64,000 nucleotides of DNA from Lepus europaeus (Eukaryota; Chordata; Mammalia; Lagomorpha; Leporidae), in contig NC_084835.1 of the NCBI RefSeq assembly GCF_033115175.1, positions 56,172,948 through 56,236,947 of the forward strand, in the 5' to 3' direction. Shown here in pieces: positions 47,866 to 62,366 of this stretch. The notes beneath the pieces were generated by a model, which had not been told where the DNA came from, made no database searches, and saw nothing but the letters and a program-made list of their open reading frames with translations. Position 1 is the first letter of the stretch, and the number at the start of each line of letters is the position of its first letter. The position numbers and the translations under genes are program-made.

Positions 47866-48146
47866 CTTCACTTCCTTTCCCCTTCCTTCCATTATCTTTA
47901 CTTAGATTTTTTTTATTCCCTTATGCCATGAACAGCGAGTGGACCATGGATTCCTTAGTTGATTAATTCATCCAACTTGCGTCTTGGCCTAAGGCAAGGC
48001 CGATAATGTTTCTGACTGTAGCTGTTAATAACCTAGAATGCCAGAAGATGGCGGTGTTGCCCATAAAAGCAGAGCACTTTGCTGTTTTCCTAGGTTGTCT
48101 GAACTACCTGAAGCCCTTGTTTCTGAAATCCATACAGATCTGGACT

Positions 48147-48390
48147 TTTTTTTTTTTTTTTAAGATTATATATTTATTTGAAAGAGCGACAGAGAGAGAC
48201 ATATGTCTTTGATCTGCTGGTTCATTCTCTAAATGGCTAAAGCGACCCAGGCTGGTCCAGGCCTAGGCCAACAGCCAGGAACTCCATCCTGGTCTTGCAG
48301 GTGGGTAGCAGGGGCCCAATCCAGCAAAGAGCTGGATTGGAAGCAAAGCAGCCAGAACTCTGATGTGGGATGTTAACACCAGGCCCCAGG
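48147..48390 (-). repeat. C-SINE (-), internally shortened
   Basis: Lacks part of the middle (GGGGCCCAATCCAGCAAAGA join); end ACACCAGGCCCC. Confidence 0.8.
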
Positions 48391-50764
<2,374 letters not shown>

Positions 50765-50986
50765 TGAAGTGTTCACGGGAGAGCTTGTCAAGGTGTCTTA
50801 GAAATCGCATCTTTAGGAAGGAATAACTAGCTAGTATTTTAAATCTGACACAATGCTTCCGGTTTGGCAGTGTGAAGAACTCTAAAGCTCTGAGGAGAAT
50901 TCTGGTATTTTTTGGAGAAGGGGGGAAATGGATTAAATAATGTTTAACTTGAGGTTAGAAAATATCACTTACATGTATGTTAACTT

Positions 50987-51007
50987 GTGTGTGTGTGTGT
51001 GTGTGTG
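50987..51007. repeat. (GT)n microsatellite
   Basis: About 10 GT units, just downstream of the SPIRE1 CpG island. Confidence 0.9.
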
Positions 51008-51507
51008 ATGGAAAGCAATCTTGTAAAAAATGGACAGGATGTTGAGTCGGAGAAAATGGTATTTCGTTCTGTCTGCCGAATGTAAATTCTGCCGGCTAAT
51101 CTCCTGAAGAGCGACAAGCTCTAGCCAGGGGTTTACCCGAGTGCTCCTTGAAGAGCAGAAGACTGATAATAGGTTTCTCTTCTCCGTCTGTATTTAATTC
51201 AGTCTTTTGAGAGGCAAGTCTATTAAAAACACAGGCAAACAATCCACCTTCACTTTTAGAAAGTTGATGGAAGTGTCAAAATGCTTAAGGTGAAAGATGT
51301 AATCCAGAACTACTGACATCGCATTTAATGAAAATTCTTATCTAAATTGATTAAACATTCTAGACTGTAGTTACCAGTTCTTCCAGTTCCCCTGAAACAT
51401 GTATGTGCTTCTCCTTTTTTTATATAAGGCAAACAAATTTTTAGTGGCCGGTAAATAACATTTTTATTTACAACTAGCCTTTTTATGATTTTTTGGGGAA
51501 AACTTTT

Positions 51508-51784
51508 TTTTTAAAATAGTTTTGTTGAGTAAATAATGTGCTTATTGCAGAATTTCTGAGAAAGAGAAAGAGATCTTCATCTGCTTCCATCCCCAAATGG
51601 CTCATCCAGGTCTCCCACGCAGGTGCAGGGGCCCGAGCACTTGGACCATCTTCCACTGCTTTCTCAGGCCATAGCAGAGAGCTGGATCAGAAGGGGAACA
51701 GCTGCAACTCCAATCAGTGCGCCTGTATGCGATGCTGGTGTTGCAGGCCGAAGCTTAATCAGCTATGCCACAAAGCCGGACCCT
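51508..51784 (-). repeat. C-SINE (-), tail-side degenerate
   Basis: First SINE in SPIRE1 intron 1; body from CTTCCATCCCCAAATGG to CAAAGCCGGACCC. Confidence 0.8.
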
Positions 51785-52387
51785 GCTGATTGCTTTTAGA
51801 CTTGGACTTTATATTAGCGGGAAATAATTGGCATTGTAATTTATTAACTCCGTATTAAGATGGTACCAAAAGATGTGTCCCAGGCTGTTCTGTGGGATTT
51901 AGTTGTCAAAGGGAAAAAATGGTTGTGTTCAGCCTGCTTTTGGAAGCAGCATGGTTGCAGTGATTTCTGAAGAGGGCAGACGGCAAACTCCATTCCACAT
52001 TATTTTTTGAACTTCATCCCAGTAGAGGGTAGTTTAGTTGTTAAATACTGATCGACTCTGTTTTTTTTTTTTTTAATTAGAACCTTGTATTAAAATGAAA
52101 TTAGTATGAGTGATAGCATTCTGCCCTCAGTCTAATACACTGTAGTTATGGAGTGATAGCAGAGTTGTTTTCCAGAATCAATAGTAGAGTTAATCCACTC
52201 TCCTCCTTTGTTCTCCTCATGACCTCTGCTACCAGATGTGGAGAGAGCCTAATCAAAGTTGTTGATATGGGTAGTCTTGAGCTTTACAATATTGCTTATG
52301 GTAGTTTATTTCCTTTAGGATTGAAGGGTAGTTGTAGAACTGTGGAAGATACAATGTTTTGTGGGTCATTGCCTCTTAATTATTTTT

Positions 52388-52707
52388 TTTAAAGATTTAT
52401 TTATTTATTTGACAGAGTTACACAGAGAGAAGGAGAGGCAGAGAGAGAGGCCTTTCATCTGCTGGTTCACTCCCTAATTGGTTGCAATGGCTGGAGCTGT
52501 GCCGATCCCAAGCTAGGAGCCAGGAGCTTCTTCCAGGTCTTCCACATGGGTGCAGGGGCCCAAGGACTTGGGCCATCTTCTGCTTTCCCAGGCCATAGCA
52601 GAGAGCTGGATGGGAAGTGGAGCAGCCGGGAATCGAACTGTCACCCGTATGGGATGCCAGTGCTTCAGGCCAGGGCATTAACCTGCTGCGCCACAGTGCC
52701 GGCCCCT
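52388..52707 (-). repeat. C-SINE (-) with TSD
   Basis: CTCTTAATTATTT before and CTCTTAATTCTTT after. Confidence 0.9.
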
Positions 52708-52904
52708 ACTCTTAATTCTTTAAGGGTGATGAATAATTTGGTATTGTGCACACTTGTATAAATTCTAAGAAAAAGTTGTATTCATAATATTTTCATTGTA
52801 AGCACTTTTTCATTGTAAGGTATGTGGCATGATTATATGTGTGTGTATATGTATATATATATATAGTTAGCAGGCAGCAGCATTTATAATTTGACTTGTT
52901 TTCC

Positions 52905-53020
52905 ATTGATTTATTTTCTCAGTGGAGGTCTAAGGAAGTTCAGTTAACTTGCTCAGAATCATACCGGTAACCCTGAATCAAATCCAGGTTTCCTTAAACC
53001 TTTAGGCTTTAAAGTATTGT
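52905..53020 (-). repeat. MIR fragment
   Basis: GTTCAGTTAACTTGCTCAGA, then AATCAAATCCAGGTTTCCTT, the reversed MIR 3' half. Confidence 0.55.
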
Positions 53021-53146
53021 GAAATGAAACACATTTGGTTTGACTTTATATAATGATTCCTCCCCTTGATAGCTGAGTAACCTTGAGGATTTGATCTCCC
53101 TGAGTTTAGCCTTTTCCTACGTAAAATCAAAATAGATCATTTTTCA

Positions 53147-53452
53147 GGGTTGGCGCTGTGGCGTAGTGGGTAAAGCCACTGTCTGCAGTGCCGGCGTCCC
53201 ATATAGGCACTGGTTCGAGTCCCGGCTGCTCCACTTCCGATCCAGCTCTCTGCTGTGGCCTGGGAAAGCATTAGAAGATGGCCGGGAGACCAGGAAGAAG
53301 CTCCTGGCTCCTGCCTTCAGATCAGCTCAGCTCTGGCCATTGTGGCCAGCTGGGGAGTGAGCCAGTGGATGGAAGACCCCCCCCCCCCCCCCGCCTCTCT
53401 CTCTGCCTCTCCTTCTCTCTTGTAATTCTTTCAAATAAGTAAATAAATATTT
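53147..53452 (+). repeat. C-SINE (+) with a 16-C run
   Basis: GGGTTGGCGCTGTGGCGTAG head. The start of the CT-tract is replaced by C16 at 53377-53392. Part of the centre is deleted. Confidence 0.9.
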
Positions 53453-53562
53453 TAAAAATGTATAATTTTTCTCATTGGGCAGAGGTTTAAGTGAGGTAAT
53501 ACATGTAAAGTGATGAAAAGACTAGTTCTCTTCCTCCTCTGGTTCTGTGTTGCTTGCTTTTG

Positions 53563-53882
53563 TTAAAGGTTTATTTATTTGAAAGGGAGAGAGAGAGAGA
53601 GAGAGAGAGAGAAGTGGGTAGTATCTTCCATTTGCTGGTTCACTGCCCAAAATGGCTATAGTAGCCAGGGCTGAGCCAGGCAAAAGCCAGTAGCCTGCAA
53701 CTCTGGATCTCCTGGGTGAGTGCAGGGACCCAAACACTTGGGCTGTCTGCTGCTGCTGCTTTCCCAGGAGCACTAGCAGGGAGCTGGTTGGTCAGTGGAA
53801 TAGCTGGGACTAAACCAGTGCTCACATGGGATGCCAGAGTCACAGGCAGTGGCTTAACCCACTGTGCCACAATGCTGGCCCT
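53563..53882 (-). repeat. C-SINE (-) with TSD
   Basis: GGTTCTGTGTTGCTT before and GGTCCTGTGTTGCTT after; (GA)n at 53586-53612. Confidence 0.9.
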
Positions 53883-54108
53883 GGTCCTGTGTTGCTTTCA
53901 TGTCATCATAGTGCCTCCAAACTAGCTGTTCTATATTTTCACTTAGAATTGGGACAGATGTCTTGTATCAGGGTTTCTCAGTGTCAGCCCTGTTGACGTT
54001 TTTGGCTGGGTAATTCTCTGTTGTGGCTCTGTCCTGTACAGCATCTTGGCTCTGACCTGGTTGCCAATAAACTCCTCCCTCTTAGTTGTGACCATAAAGA
54101 AGTTGCTG

Positions 54109-54418
54109 GGGGCCAGTGTTGTGGTGCAATAGCTGTGACGCTGGCATCCTGTATCAGAGTGTTGGTTCCAGTCCTTGCTGTTCCGTTAACCTTCCAGCTC
54201 CTTGCTAATGTGCCTGGTAAAATAGCAGAGGGTGGCCCAGATGCTTGGGCTACTGCCACTCATGTGGGAGACCTGGATGGAATTCCAGGCTGCTGGCTTC
54301 AGCCTGGATCAGGCTCAGTCTTTGAGGACATTTGGGGAGTGAACCAGTGGATGGAGTATCTCTTTCTTTTTCTCTCTCTCTTTCCCCTTTCCGCCTCTCT
54401 TTCAAATAAATTTTAACA
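54109..54418 (+). repeat. C-SINE (+)
   Basis: GGGGGCCAGTGTTGTGGTGC head; short head deletion; tail CTTTCAAATAAATTTTAAC. Confidence 0.85.
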
Positions 54419-54711
54419 GAACGAAGTTGGCAGATGTTCTCTTGGGCAGGGGGACAGAGTTGTTTGTCTTGCAAGCCACTGGTCTAGCCCATGATGGGGG
54501 TGGTGCCCATAGTTGTGCGCAGTGTGGAGAAATGGATCCTAGCTGTAATCCTTAAGTGAGAGGATCCCTCTGCTGTCTCTGAATGAGTGGTGTTGGTTGT
54601 TGCCACTATCAGCAGTGTTACTCCATAAGACAAAAAGAGTACCTCAGCTGCTGTACTGACTTGTTTTGCGTCTGGTTGTAGTGGTATTTGATTTTAGTTC
54701 TTGTTTATTTA

Positions 54712-54985
54712 AATATTTTTAAAATTTATTTATTTGAAAGGTAAGGGGAAAGATGAACAGAGAGCTCTCCTGTCTGCTGGTTCATTCTCTTGAATGACCA
54801 CAGCAGCTGGGCAAGCCAGGAGTTGAGAACTCAATCTAGGTTTCCCTCATGGGAGGCAGACATTCAACTACCTGCGTTATCACTTCTGCTTCCCAGGGCG
54901 CACATTAGCAGGAGCAAAGCCTGAACTCTAACCTAGGCACTCTGATATGGGATATGGCTTAACCATTGTGCCAAAGGCCTGGTCC
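54712..54985 (-). repeat. Older C-SINE (-)
   Basis: AAATTTATTTATTTGAAAGG start; end GCCAAAGGCCTGGTCC. Confidence 0.8.
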
Positions 54986-55019
54986 CTCTTGATTACACTT
55001 TTTGCTTATTTGTTTGTTT

Positions 55020-55330
55020 TAAGATTTATTTATTCATTTACTTAAAAGTCAGGGTAAAAGAGAAAGTGAGTGAGTTTCCATTTGCTGATTCACTCCCCAA
55101 ATGGCTGCAACAGCCAGGGCTGGGCCAAGCTGAATCCAGGAGCTGGGAGCTCTATCTTGGTTTCCCACATGGGAAGCAGGGGCCTAGACACTTGGGCTAT
55201 CCTCTGCTGCCTTTCAAGGCGTATTAGCAAGGAGCTGGATGGGAAATGGAGCAGCCAGGACTGGAATCGGCACTCCACTCTGGGATGCCAGCATCACAGG
55301 TGTTAGCTTATCTGTGCCATGTGCTAGCCA
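55020..55330 (-). repeat. C-SINE (-)
   Basis: TTTAAGATTTATTTATTCAT start; first of two adjacent same-strand copies. Confidence 0.85.
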
Positions 55331-55342
55331 CATACTTTTTAT

Positions 55343-55656
55343 TTTTTTAAGATTTATATGGTTGGAAGGCAGAGTGACAAAGAGGGAGGGAGGGAGGGAG
55401 AAGACACACAGAGATCTTCCATCCATTGGTTCACTCCCCAAATAGCTGCGACAGACAGGTCTGGGCCAGACCAAAGCAAGGAGCCAGGAACTTTATCCTC
55501 GTCTCTCGCATGGGTAGAAGGGGCCCAAGCACTTGAGCCATTCTTTGCTGCCTTCCCAGGTTCGTAAGTAGGGAGCTGAATCAGAATTAACTAGCTAGAA
55601 CTGGAACCAGCTCTCCACAAGTGGCAGCTTAACCTGCTGCACCACAATATTGACTC
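55343..55656 (-). repeat. C-SINE (-)
   Basis: AAGATTTATATGGTTGGAAG start with GGGAGG repeats; end CACAATATTGACTCC. Confidence 0.85.
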
Positions 55657-55965
55657 CTGCTCTTAACAGTGTTGATACATCCCAAAATAGTTACATTCAA
55701 TTTGAATGAAGTAAATAGAAATATACTATTAGAAGAATGATGAAAATTAGAAGGCATGGAGATGAAACCAATTATTGGAAGAAAACAATGAAGTTTAAGT
55801 AATTTTATTTACTATTTAATGTAGAGCAGTGTGATATAAGACTGAAGGAGATAGTAGCGTTAGCTCTTTAGATGATATGTTGAAAGTAAAAATATTTAAT
55901 CAATTTAAATTGTGAATTAGGATCTTAAAGTGGGCAGTATATTTTATTAAATATTTCTGAGGTGA

Positions 55966-56328
55966 GCCGGCACCGTGGCTCAACAGGCTAATCCTCCGCC
56001 TTGCGGCGCCGGCACACCGGGTTCTAGTCCCGGTCGGGGCACCGATCCTGTCCCGGTTGCCCCTCTTCCAGGCCAGCTCTCTGCTGTGGCCAGGGAGTGC
56101 AGTGGAGGATGGCCCAAGTCCTTGGGTCCTGCACCCCATGGGAGACCAGGAGAAGCACCTGGCTCCTGCCATCGGAACAGCGCGGTGCGCCGGCCGCAGC
56201 GCGCTACCGCGGCGGCCATTGGAGGGTGAACCAACGGCAAAAGGAAGACCTTTCTCTCTGTCTCTCTCTCTCACTGTCCACTCTGCCTGTCAAAAAAAAA
56301 AAAAAAAAAAAAAAAAGAACACAAAAGA
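55966..56328 (+). repeat. Young C-SINE (+) with TSD
   Basis: AAATATTTCTGAGGTGA occurs directly before the head and after the long A-run (about 56334-56350). Confidence 0.95.
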
Positions 56329-56344
56329 ATCATAAATATTTCTG

Positions 56345-57899
56345 AGGTGACAAGGAGATAAATTGTATAGAATCAAGAGACTATGGTTCTTTATCAGTGG
56401 CTAATTTAGCATCTTTGTTTTTCTCAATGTCGATGCAGTTGTAATCATAGTAAGACCTTGGTGTTTGGGGAGAGTTTATTAGACAGAGGTTGATGAAGTT
56501 TCTGCTTTCATACCCCTAAAGAACAAGTTAAAGACATCTGGCTCTGTAAATTCATCAGTATTCCTAACTGGCATTCACAGCACATTTTGGTATAAAAAGT
56601 CTGTAGAAAATAGTCATTGATGAAATTTAGATAATATTCTAGATGCTCAAAAGATTAAAATGTTTATTTTTCTAGCATACTATAAAGAATTGATGATAAC
56701 AGTAGTATTAGTGCTTATAATCATGCATGGCCTCAGCCCATTTGACCCCAGTCATTTATTTCAAACCTTGGTTTCAGAATGTTGAAGTATCTAGTTTTAG
56801 ATGTATAAAGAACATTTAAAAATTATGGCCACATCTTGGTTTTAGATAGCCTTAAGGTTGGTAGTAGGTTTTCCTGGGAGGAACAATGAACGTCTGTGTG
56901 CATACTAATAAGGGATCCCTTGAGAATGGTTTCTTAGTATAGGGAACATTCAGGCTTTGTTTGGGATTTGAAAAGAGGATATCAGCAGTCTAGCTTCTCA
57001 GCAGGTTGATGCTAATTTTGTGGGGAAATGGTCGTGAAATAATGTTCTATTTGATTTCAAAGACAGTTTTTTTGGAGAAGGTTGAAATACTGAAAATATA
57101 TTTTAAAATATGATTTTTTGGTTCATTCTTGCTATATTTCTTTAGTGTTCACATCCTGATCATTAAATGAAAGGAATATATGAGGTATATGTATATGTGT
57201 CCAAGGGAGGTATTGGGGTGAATTTTGGAATTAGGGATTAGCAAGTAGCCTTATTAAAGTAATAAATAAGAATTATCCTCTTTGTATAATATATGCATAT
57301 ATGTCAGGGTCATTCAGTCTAACTTGCATGCTTGGAATTCCTAGTATGTACAAGCAATGTTCTGGCTTCCAGGAGTGATGTAAAGATAAATACTAGGTAG
57401 TTATAATCATTAAAGAGGAGAAAATAAAACATAAACACAGTGGCAAATTTACCATGAAGCTAGTATCTCTTAAACCTCAAGCCCCTTCATTTATACAGGC
57501 TCCTTCTAAAACCCTGGGAGGGGCTTTAACAGGATGTTCATTTGCAAGATTAGAATGTTGTAGCCTTTGATAAGGTCACTACTGTGTTTGAATCTGTTTG
57601 CCCTCCAGCATACTTCTGCTTGTGTTATTGTGTAAGAGTGTCTGTGGGCATTTTGGGAAGAATTTTGGAATAATGCACTTGTGGTTTTTTATCTGTATTT
57701 CTGCCTTTTGCTGAGGAAACAGTAGAAAGAGTCTAGTCACAGACATGCATTGGTACTTAGTTGAGTTAGGAGCTGTCAGGAAACTTAGCCTAAGTATATT
57801 GACTAAACTTTGTAAGAAAAATATCATTCATCTACCAAGGATTATATCTTGATTGAGAGTAACATGTTGCTTATTTTAAGTTCAGAATCTCCCTCCTGT
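56345..57899 (+). other. SPIRE1 intron 1, SINE-free stretch
   Basis: 1.5 kb with no SINE and no recognisable repeat; AT-rich with normal-looking single-copy sequence. Could hold conserved regulatory DNA, but nothing specific is visible. Confidence 0.5.
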
Positions 57900-58480
57900 C
57901 ACTGGAGGCAGACCCCTTAAAAGTCCCATCTGGGTCACCATGTGATATCGGAATATGGGGTGCCAATTATATTACCGTGTGCTTATTAATAAATTTGAAA
58001 TATTAATAAGCATTGTGGGCTCTTGCCTAATATTCAGAGAAGAATTCTGAATACTAGCACAAATGAATGAGGCAGTTTTTAAGCTTTTTATTCAATGGGA
58101 GAAATGCATAGGAGAGTGAGGGCCCTGTATAAGAGAGGGAAATCTGGATTCATACTTAGTACCAGGAGTCCGCCATGTGGAGGAGCATGTAGGCCAGAAA
58201 GCATGGAGCACGTGGCCTTCAAGGCGCAGGGCAGCGCAGACCCACAATGGCGAAAGAGGCAAAAGGCCAAAACAACAACAAAAACCAAAAACAGCTGGGC
58301 CCACTGTGTTCCAGGCCTTTAATCCACTTCCAAAGGGGAGTGGTTAATACACCTGATTGGCCAGTGGGCACACAGATGTGGCCAGGGAGGGGCATTAGGT
58401 CACAAAGGGGCGTGGTGAAGGCATGGCCTTCCAGCTCACAAACCTGATCAATTTTATCTTGTATCCCTGCCTATAACAGC
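57900..58480 (-). mobile_element. Probable solo LTR of an endogenous retrovirus-like element
   Basis: Read on the minus strand, the element begins TGTTATAGGCAGGG (58479) and has a promoter-like GC-rich middle. It carries a CAATAAAAAGCTT poly(A)-signal block near 58082-58096, followed by about 110 bases. The 3' edge is uncertain: a CA end fits near 58014, or the element may extend to a TGGCACCCC at about 57968 that resembles the start of a primer-binding site. Possible 4-bp TSD GCAT/GCAA. No gag, pol or env reading frame is present. Confidence 0.55.
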
Positions 58481-58637
58481 AATACTTCAGTCCTGCTTTC
58501 AAATAGTAGTACTAGAGCTATATATCCTAGTGCAAATATCTCATTTGCTTCCTGTTGATTAAGTAGAAAAAAAGATCCTCTACCAGATATTTGTTTAAAA
58601 CTGAGAGAAATATCACCTGTTTCCAAAAATAGTGTTT

Positions 58638-58896
58638 TGGTTTTTTTTTTTCTTTATATGAGAGGCAGAGAGGGACAGAGCTGCTGAGCTTCTGTCTGCT
58701 GGTTCACTTCCTAAATGCCTTAATGGGTGGAGCTGGGAATTCAACCCAGGTCTTCTACAGGGCTGACAGGAACCCAGTTACTTAAATCATCAGTGCTCTG
58801 CCTTCCGGGGTCTACATTGGCAGGAAGCTGGAGTCAGGAGCTGGAGCTAGTAATTGAACCCAGGTACTTTGATGCTAGGCTATACTTACTCCCTAG
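58638..58896 (-). repeat. Old C-SINE (-)
   Basis: TTTATATGAGAGGCAGAGAG start; head end degraded near TACTCCCT. Confidence 0.7.
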
Positions 58897-59603
58897 AGTG
58901 TTGCTGTGTATTGTTTTTATATAAACTTTTTGTTTTGGGATAATTTTAGATTTATGAAAAAGTTGCAAAGATAATGCAGAGAATACCCATGTACTCCTTA
59001 CCTTGTATCCCTAATCTTAACATCCTATTGTGTATTTGTCAGAACTAAAAAGCTTACAATGATACTTTACTGATGACTGTTAACTACTGGTTTCATTTGC
59101 ATTTCCCCGATTCTTAATGTTCTCATTCTACTGCAGAAATTCTATCCAGAATGCCATATTTCGTCATCATGTTTCCTTGTAATTTCTCATGACCTTGACA
59201 GTCTTGAGGAGTACTGGTCAGGTGTTTTGTAAAATGCCCCTTAATTTAGGTTTGCTTGATATTTTCATGACTATACTGGGGTTATGATTTTAGGGGAAGA
59301 CTATCAGAGAGGTAAAGGGCCTATACTGGAGCTTTTGATATTCACATGGTATCTCTGGCTATGTGAACTTTGATATTTGAGACTTGGTTGAGACAGTATT
59401 TACCAAGGTTTCTTCCCTAAAAAGTTGTTATTTTCACTTTTTCTAAACTCTTTCTTTTAGAAATGACTCACTAAGTCCAGGCTGCATTCAAGGAGGAGGA
59501 CTAGGTAATTAAGCTATCTTACTAGGGTGTGAAACATCTACTTACTGTTATTTAGAATTCTGTAAGGAAGATGTCTGCTTTCTCCTCAATTACCCAGTCA
59601 TTT
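58897..59603. mobile_element. Old L1M/HAL1-type sequence, first block
   Basis: It includes GGGATAATTTTAGATTTATG, CATGACCTTGACAGTCTTGA and GGAGTACTGGTCAGGTGTTT in the order of a common mammalian L1M/HAL1 consensus. I cannot assign the strand with confidence. Confidence 0.55.
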
Positions 59604-59932
59604 TTTAAAAAAGATTTATTTATTTGCTTGAGAGATGGAATTACAGAGAGAGGGGGGAGAGAGAGAGAGAGAGGCCTCCCGTATGCTGGTTCATGCCTAT
59701 AATGGCTGCAATGGTTGAGGCTGGGACAGGCCAAAGCCAGGAGCCAGGAGATTCTTCCAGGCCTCCCACGTGGGTGTAGGGGCCCAAGCACTTGGGCCAT
59801 CTTCCACTGCTTTCCCAAGCCATTAGCAGGGTGCTGGATTGGTGGTGGAGCAGCTGAGACTCTGATTGGTGCCCATATGGGATGCCAGCACTGCAGGCAG
59901 AAGCTTAGCCTACTATGCCATGGCGCTGGCCC
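59604..59932 (-). repeat. C-SINE (-)
   Basis: Inserted in L1M; end CATGGCGCTGGCCCC followed by TTACTCAATCATTTTTT, similar to the 5' flank. Confidence 0.9.
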
Positions 59933-59949
59933 CTTACTCAATCATTTTT

Positions 59950-60264
59950 TTTAAAAGATTTATTTATTTGAAAGGCAGAGTTAGGGAGAGAGAGACAGAG
60001 AGAGCTCTTCCATCCATTGGTTCACTCCCCAAGTGGCAGCAACAACTGGGATTGGGCCAGGCCAAAGCTGGTAGCTGGGAACTTCATCTGGGTCTCTCAT
60101 GTAATTAGCAGGGACCCAAATACTTGAACCATCTTCTGCCTTCCCCAGGTGCATTCACAGGAGTTGATCTAGAGCAGCCAGGACTTGAACCATTGTTCAT
60201 ATGGGATGTTGGCTTTTCAGGCAGCTGCTTAACTCTGAACTGGTTGCACCACTACAGTGGCCCC
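59950..60264 (-). repeat. C-SINE (-)
   Basis: TTAAAAGATTTATTTATTTG start; end CTACAGTGGCCCC; the L1M resumes after it. Confidence 0.85.
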
Positions 60265-60660
60265 ATTCAACCATTTCTTTATAAACAGTCTGGACTCCTG
60301 ATAACTTACACTCTGATTGTTATACTTCTACATTATTTAGCTGCTCAGATTGTTGCCGCTGTGGCCATTGAACACCCCTTCAGATTGGCTCCTGGCAAGC
60401 AACCATCTGTTTGTTTTGTGGAGCATGTCCTTGCTTTCTGGCACTGCGTGATGTTTCAAGGCTTGTATGCTGTGTATTGCCTGATGCAGCCCTAGAATCA
60501 GCCATATTTTCAAGGAGCTCTAGCTTCTCTTATTGAAGAGTGGTATCTAGAAACCAAGATCTAGGCACTGGGTATACTTGTTGCCGCTGGGGTTGTTTTG
60601 TTTTCAATGTGTAAGAAAAATTGAAATGTTAAGAGTTGGGATATTTTTGTTTAATCTTTG
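60265..60660. mobile_element. Old L1M/HAL1-type sequence, second block
   Basis: It continues the same consensus after two SINEs: TTGTTGCCGCTGTGGCCATT, CTTTCTGGCACTGCGTGATG and GAAACCAAGATCTAGGCACT. The apparent short reading frames here belong to the repeat. Confidence 0.55.
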
Positions 60661-60845
60661 TTAGATCTGGGAAGTATCTTGATTTTACTGGCATGCCTAC
60701 AACTGTCTTTTTATTCCTTCATTTGTCAAACAGATATTATTGAATATCATAGAAACCAGTTGAATTGGGAGGAAAGCATCAGAAAGGAGAGATACCCAGG
60801 AACTGAAGCCAAAAGAGCCTATGTCATATTGAATAGCCTGTAGCT

Positions 60846-60865
60846 GGGGGTGGGGTGGGGTGGGG
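60846..60865 (+). other. Predicted G-quadruplex motif
   Basis: Four runs of four or five G separated by single T, the tightest-loop type of quadruplex pattern. In SPIRE1 intron 1, on the coding strand. Confidence 0.7.
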
Positions 60866-60931
60866 AGTTCATTAAATGTAGCTTGGGGTCAGGCATGGGT
60901 TGACTGAGGTATGTGGATGATCAAGAACTGA

Positions 60932-61125
60932 TGGGGTGTTTGGTGTAGTGGTGGGATACTGCTTGGGATGCCCACACCCATATCAAAGTGCCTGGATTTG
61001 AGTCCTTGCTCCCCTTCCAATTCAGCTTCCTGTTGATACATACCTGGGAGGCAGCAAGTGATAGCTCAAATGCTTGGGCTCTAGATCTAGGCTTTGGACT
61101 CAATAAAGAAATAAAAAATTTTTAA
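60932..61125 (+). repeat. Old C-SINE (+), 3' shortened
   Basis: GGGGTGTTTGGTGTAGTGGT head; jumps from CTTTGGACT to an AATAAAGAAATAAAAAA tail. Confidence 0.7.
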
Positions 61126-61539
61126 AAGAATTGATTTGAAGGAGAACACCTCAAGATTATTGATCTCCCTTTTAAAAGTAGTTGTGGACAACCAGGCAGG
61201 AGGTGTCCCTAAAACCATAGCACAACCATGTAGAATATTGCTGATCAACCACATTTGAAAGTTCTCTGTTTTGTACATGTGTGTTTTCATTAGTGTTCTC
61301 AAATGCAATGTGGAAAGAATATACTGTCTATTCATAAAATGACCTAATATGCCTATTAAGAGATGAAGACAAAGCATGATTGGACAAAGTGTTGAATAAG
61401 CATGTTTTAGTGTTACCTGGGATCGTGCTTATTTTAGGGATCAACAAAATAATGTTGTATATAGAGCAATGTAACTAATTGGGAAAGGTGGTGATATTTT
61501 CCCTAATTTTAATTTCTATAAAGTTGCTTCTTAAAAGTA

Positions 61540-61767
61540 TGTATGTATGTATGTATGTATATACTTGAAAAGCAGAGTGACAGAGCCCTCCCCTCTGCTG
61601 GTCGACTCCCCCAGGGCCAGGCTGAATTCAGCCAGGAGCTAGAAACTCAGCCCTCCCAGGGTTTTCACTGGCAGATTGCTGGAATCAGGAACTGGACCCG
61701 GGCATTGAACCAAGGTGTTCTAATGTGGAATGGAGGCGCCTTATCATCTTAACCATAGGCGCCCTTG
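61540..61767 (-). repeat. Older C-SINE (-) preceded by (ATGT)n
   Basis: A tetranucleotide ATGT microsatellite at about 61538-61560 replaces the ATTT tail; end CATAGGCGCCC. Confidence 0.75.
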
Positions 61768-62067
61768 TTTGAAGTTTTTATCTGTTTCAAATAATACTGC
61801 TTGAACAGTCTTGAATATATGTAAGCACTTCTGTTGGGCATGTATGAGTAGGATTGTAAGACTGTAGGGTAAGTGTCTTGTTAACAACAGTAGATATTGC
61901 TGAGTAGTTTTCCAAAGTACTTGTTTCATTTTGCCTTTCTTACCAGCAGTGTATCTTGTTGCTTCACATCCACTCCAATACTTGGAAATGTCTTTTTAAA
62001 AAAAGTTCAGCTGAGTATGTAATGATGTAATGAGTACGTAACTCGTTCTGATGAGTATGTAATAGTT
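61768..62067 (-). mobile_element. L1 fragment, antisense
   Basis: Contains TTGCTGAGTAGTTTTCCAAA and ACCAGCAGTGTATCTTGTTG, landmarks of reversed L1M. A SINE splits it from the next piece. Confidence 0.55.
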
Positions 62068-62366
62068 AAAATTTATTTTATTTATTTGAGAGAGAGAGAG
62101 AGAGAGAAAGTAAGAGGTCTTTTATCCACTGGTTCACTCCCCAAATGGTCATAATGGGCAGACTGAGCCAATCCAAAGCCAGGAACCAGAAGCTTCTTCC
62201 GGGTCTCCAGTGCAGGTGCAGGAGCCCAAGAACTTGAGCCATCTTCCACTGCTTTCCCAGACCATCAACAAGGAGCTGGATCAGAAGTGGAGCAGCCAGG
62301 ACTCAAATCAGTGCCCATATGGGATGCTGGTGCCATAGACCGGGGCTTTTAACCCGCTGGGCCCCC
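62068..62366 (-). repeat. C-SINE (-)
   Basis: Splits L1; (GA)n at 62088-62107; end CGCTGGGCCCCC. Confidence 0.85.

Noticed and set aside
58014-58480. A retroviral gene next to the LTR-like element
   Set aside because: Frames on both sides are short and without gag, pol or env resemblance, so only an LTR or fragment is supported.
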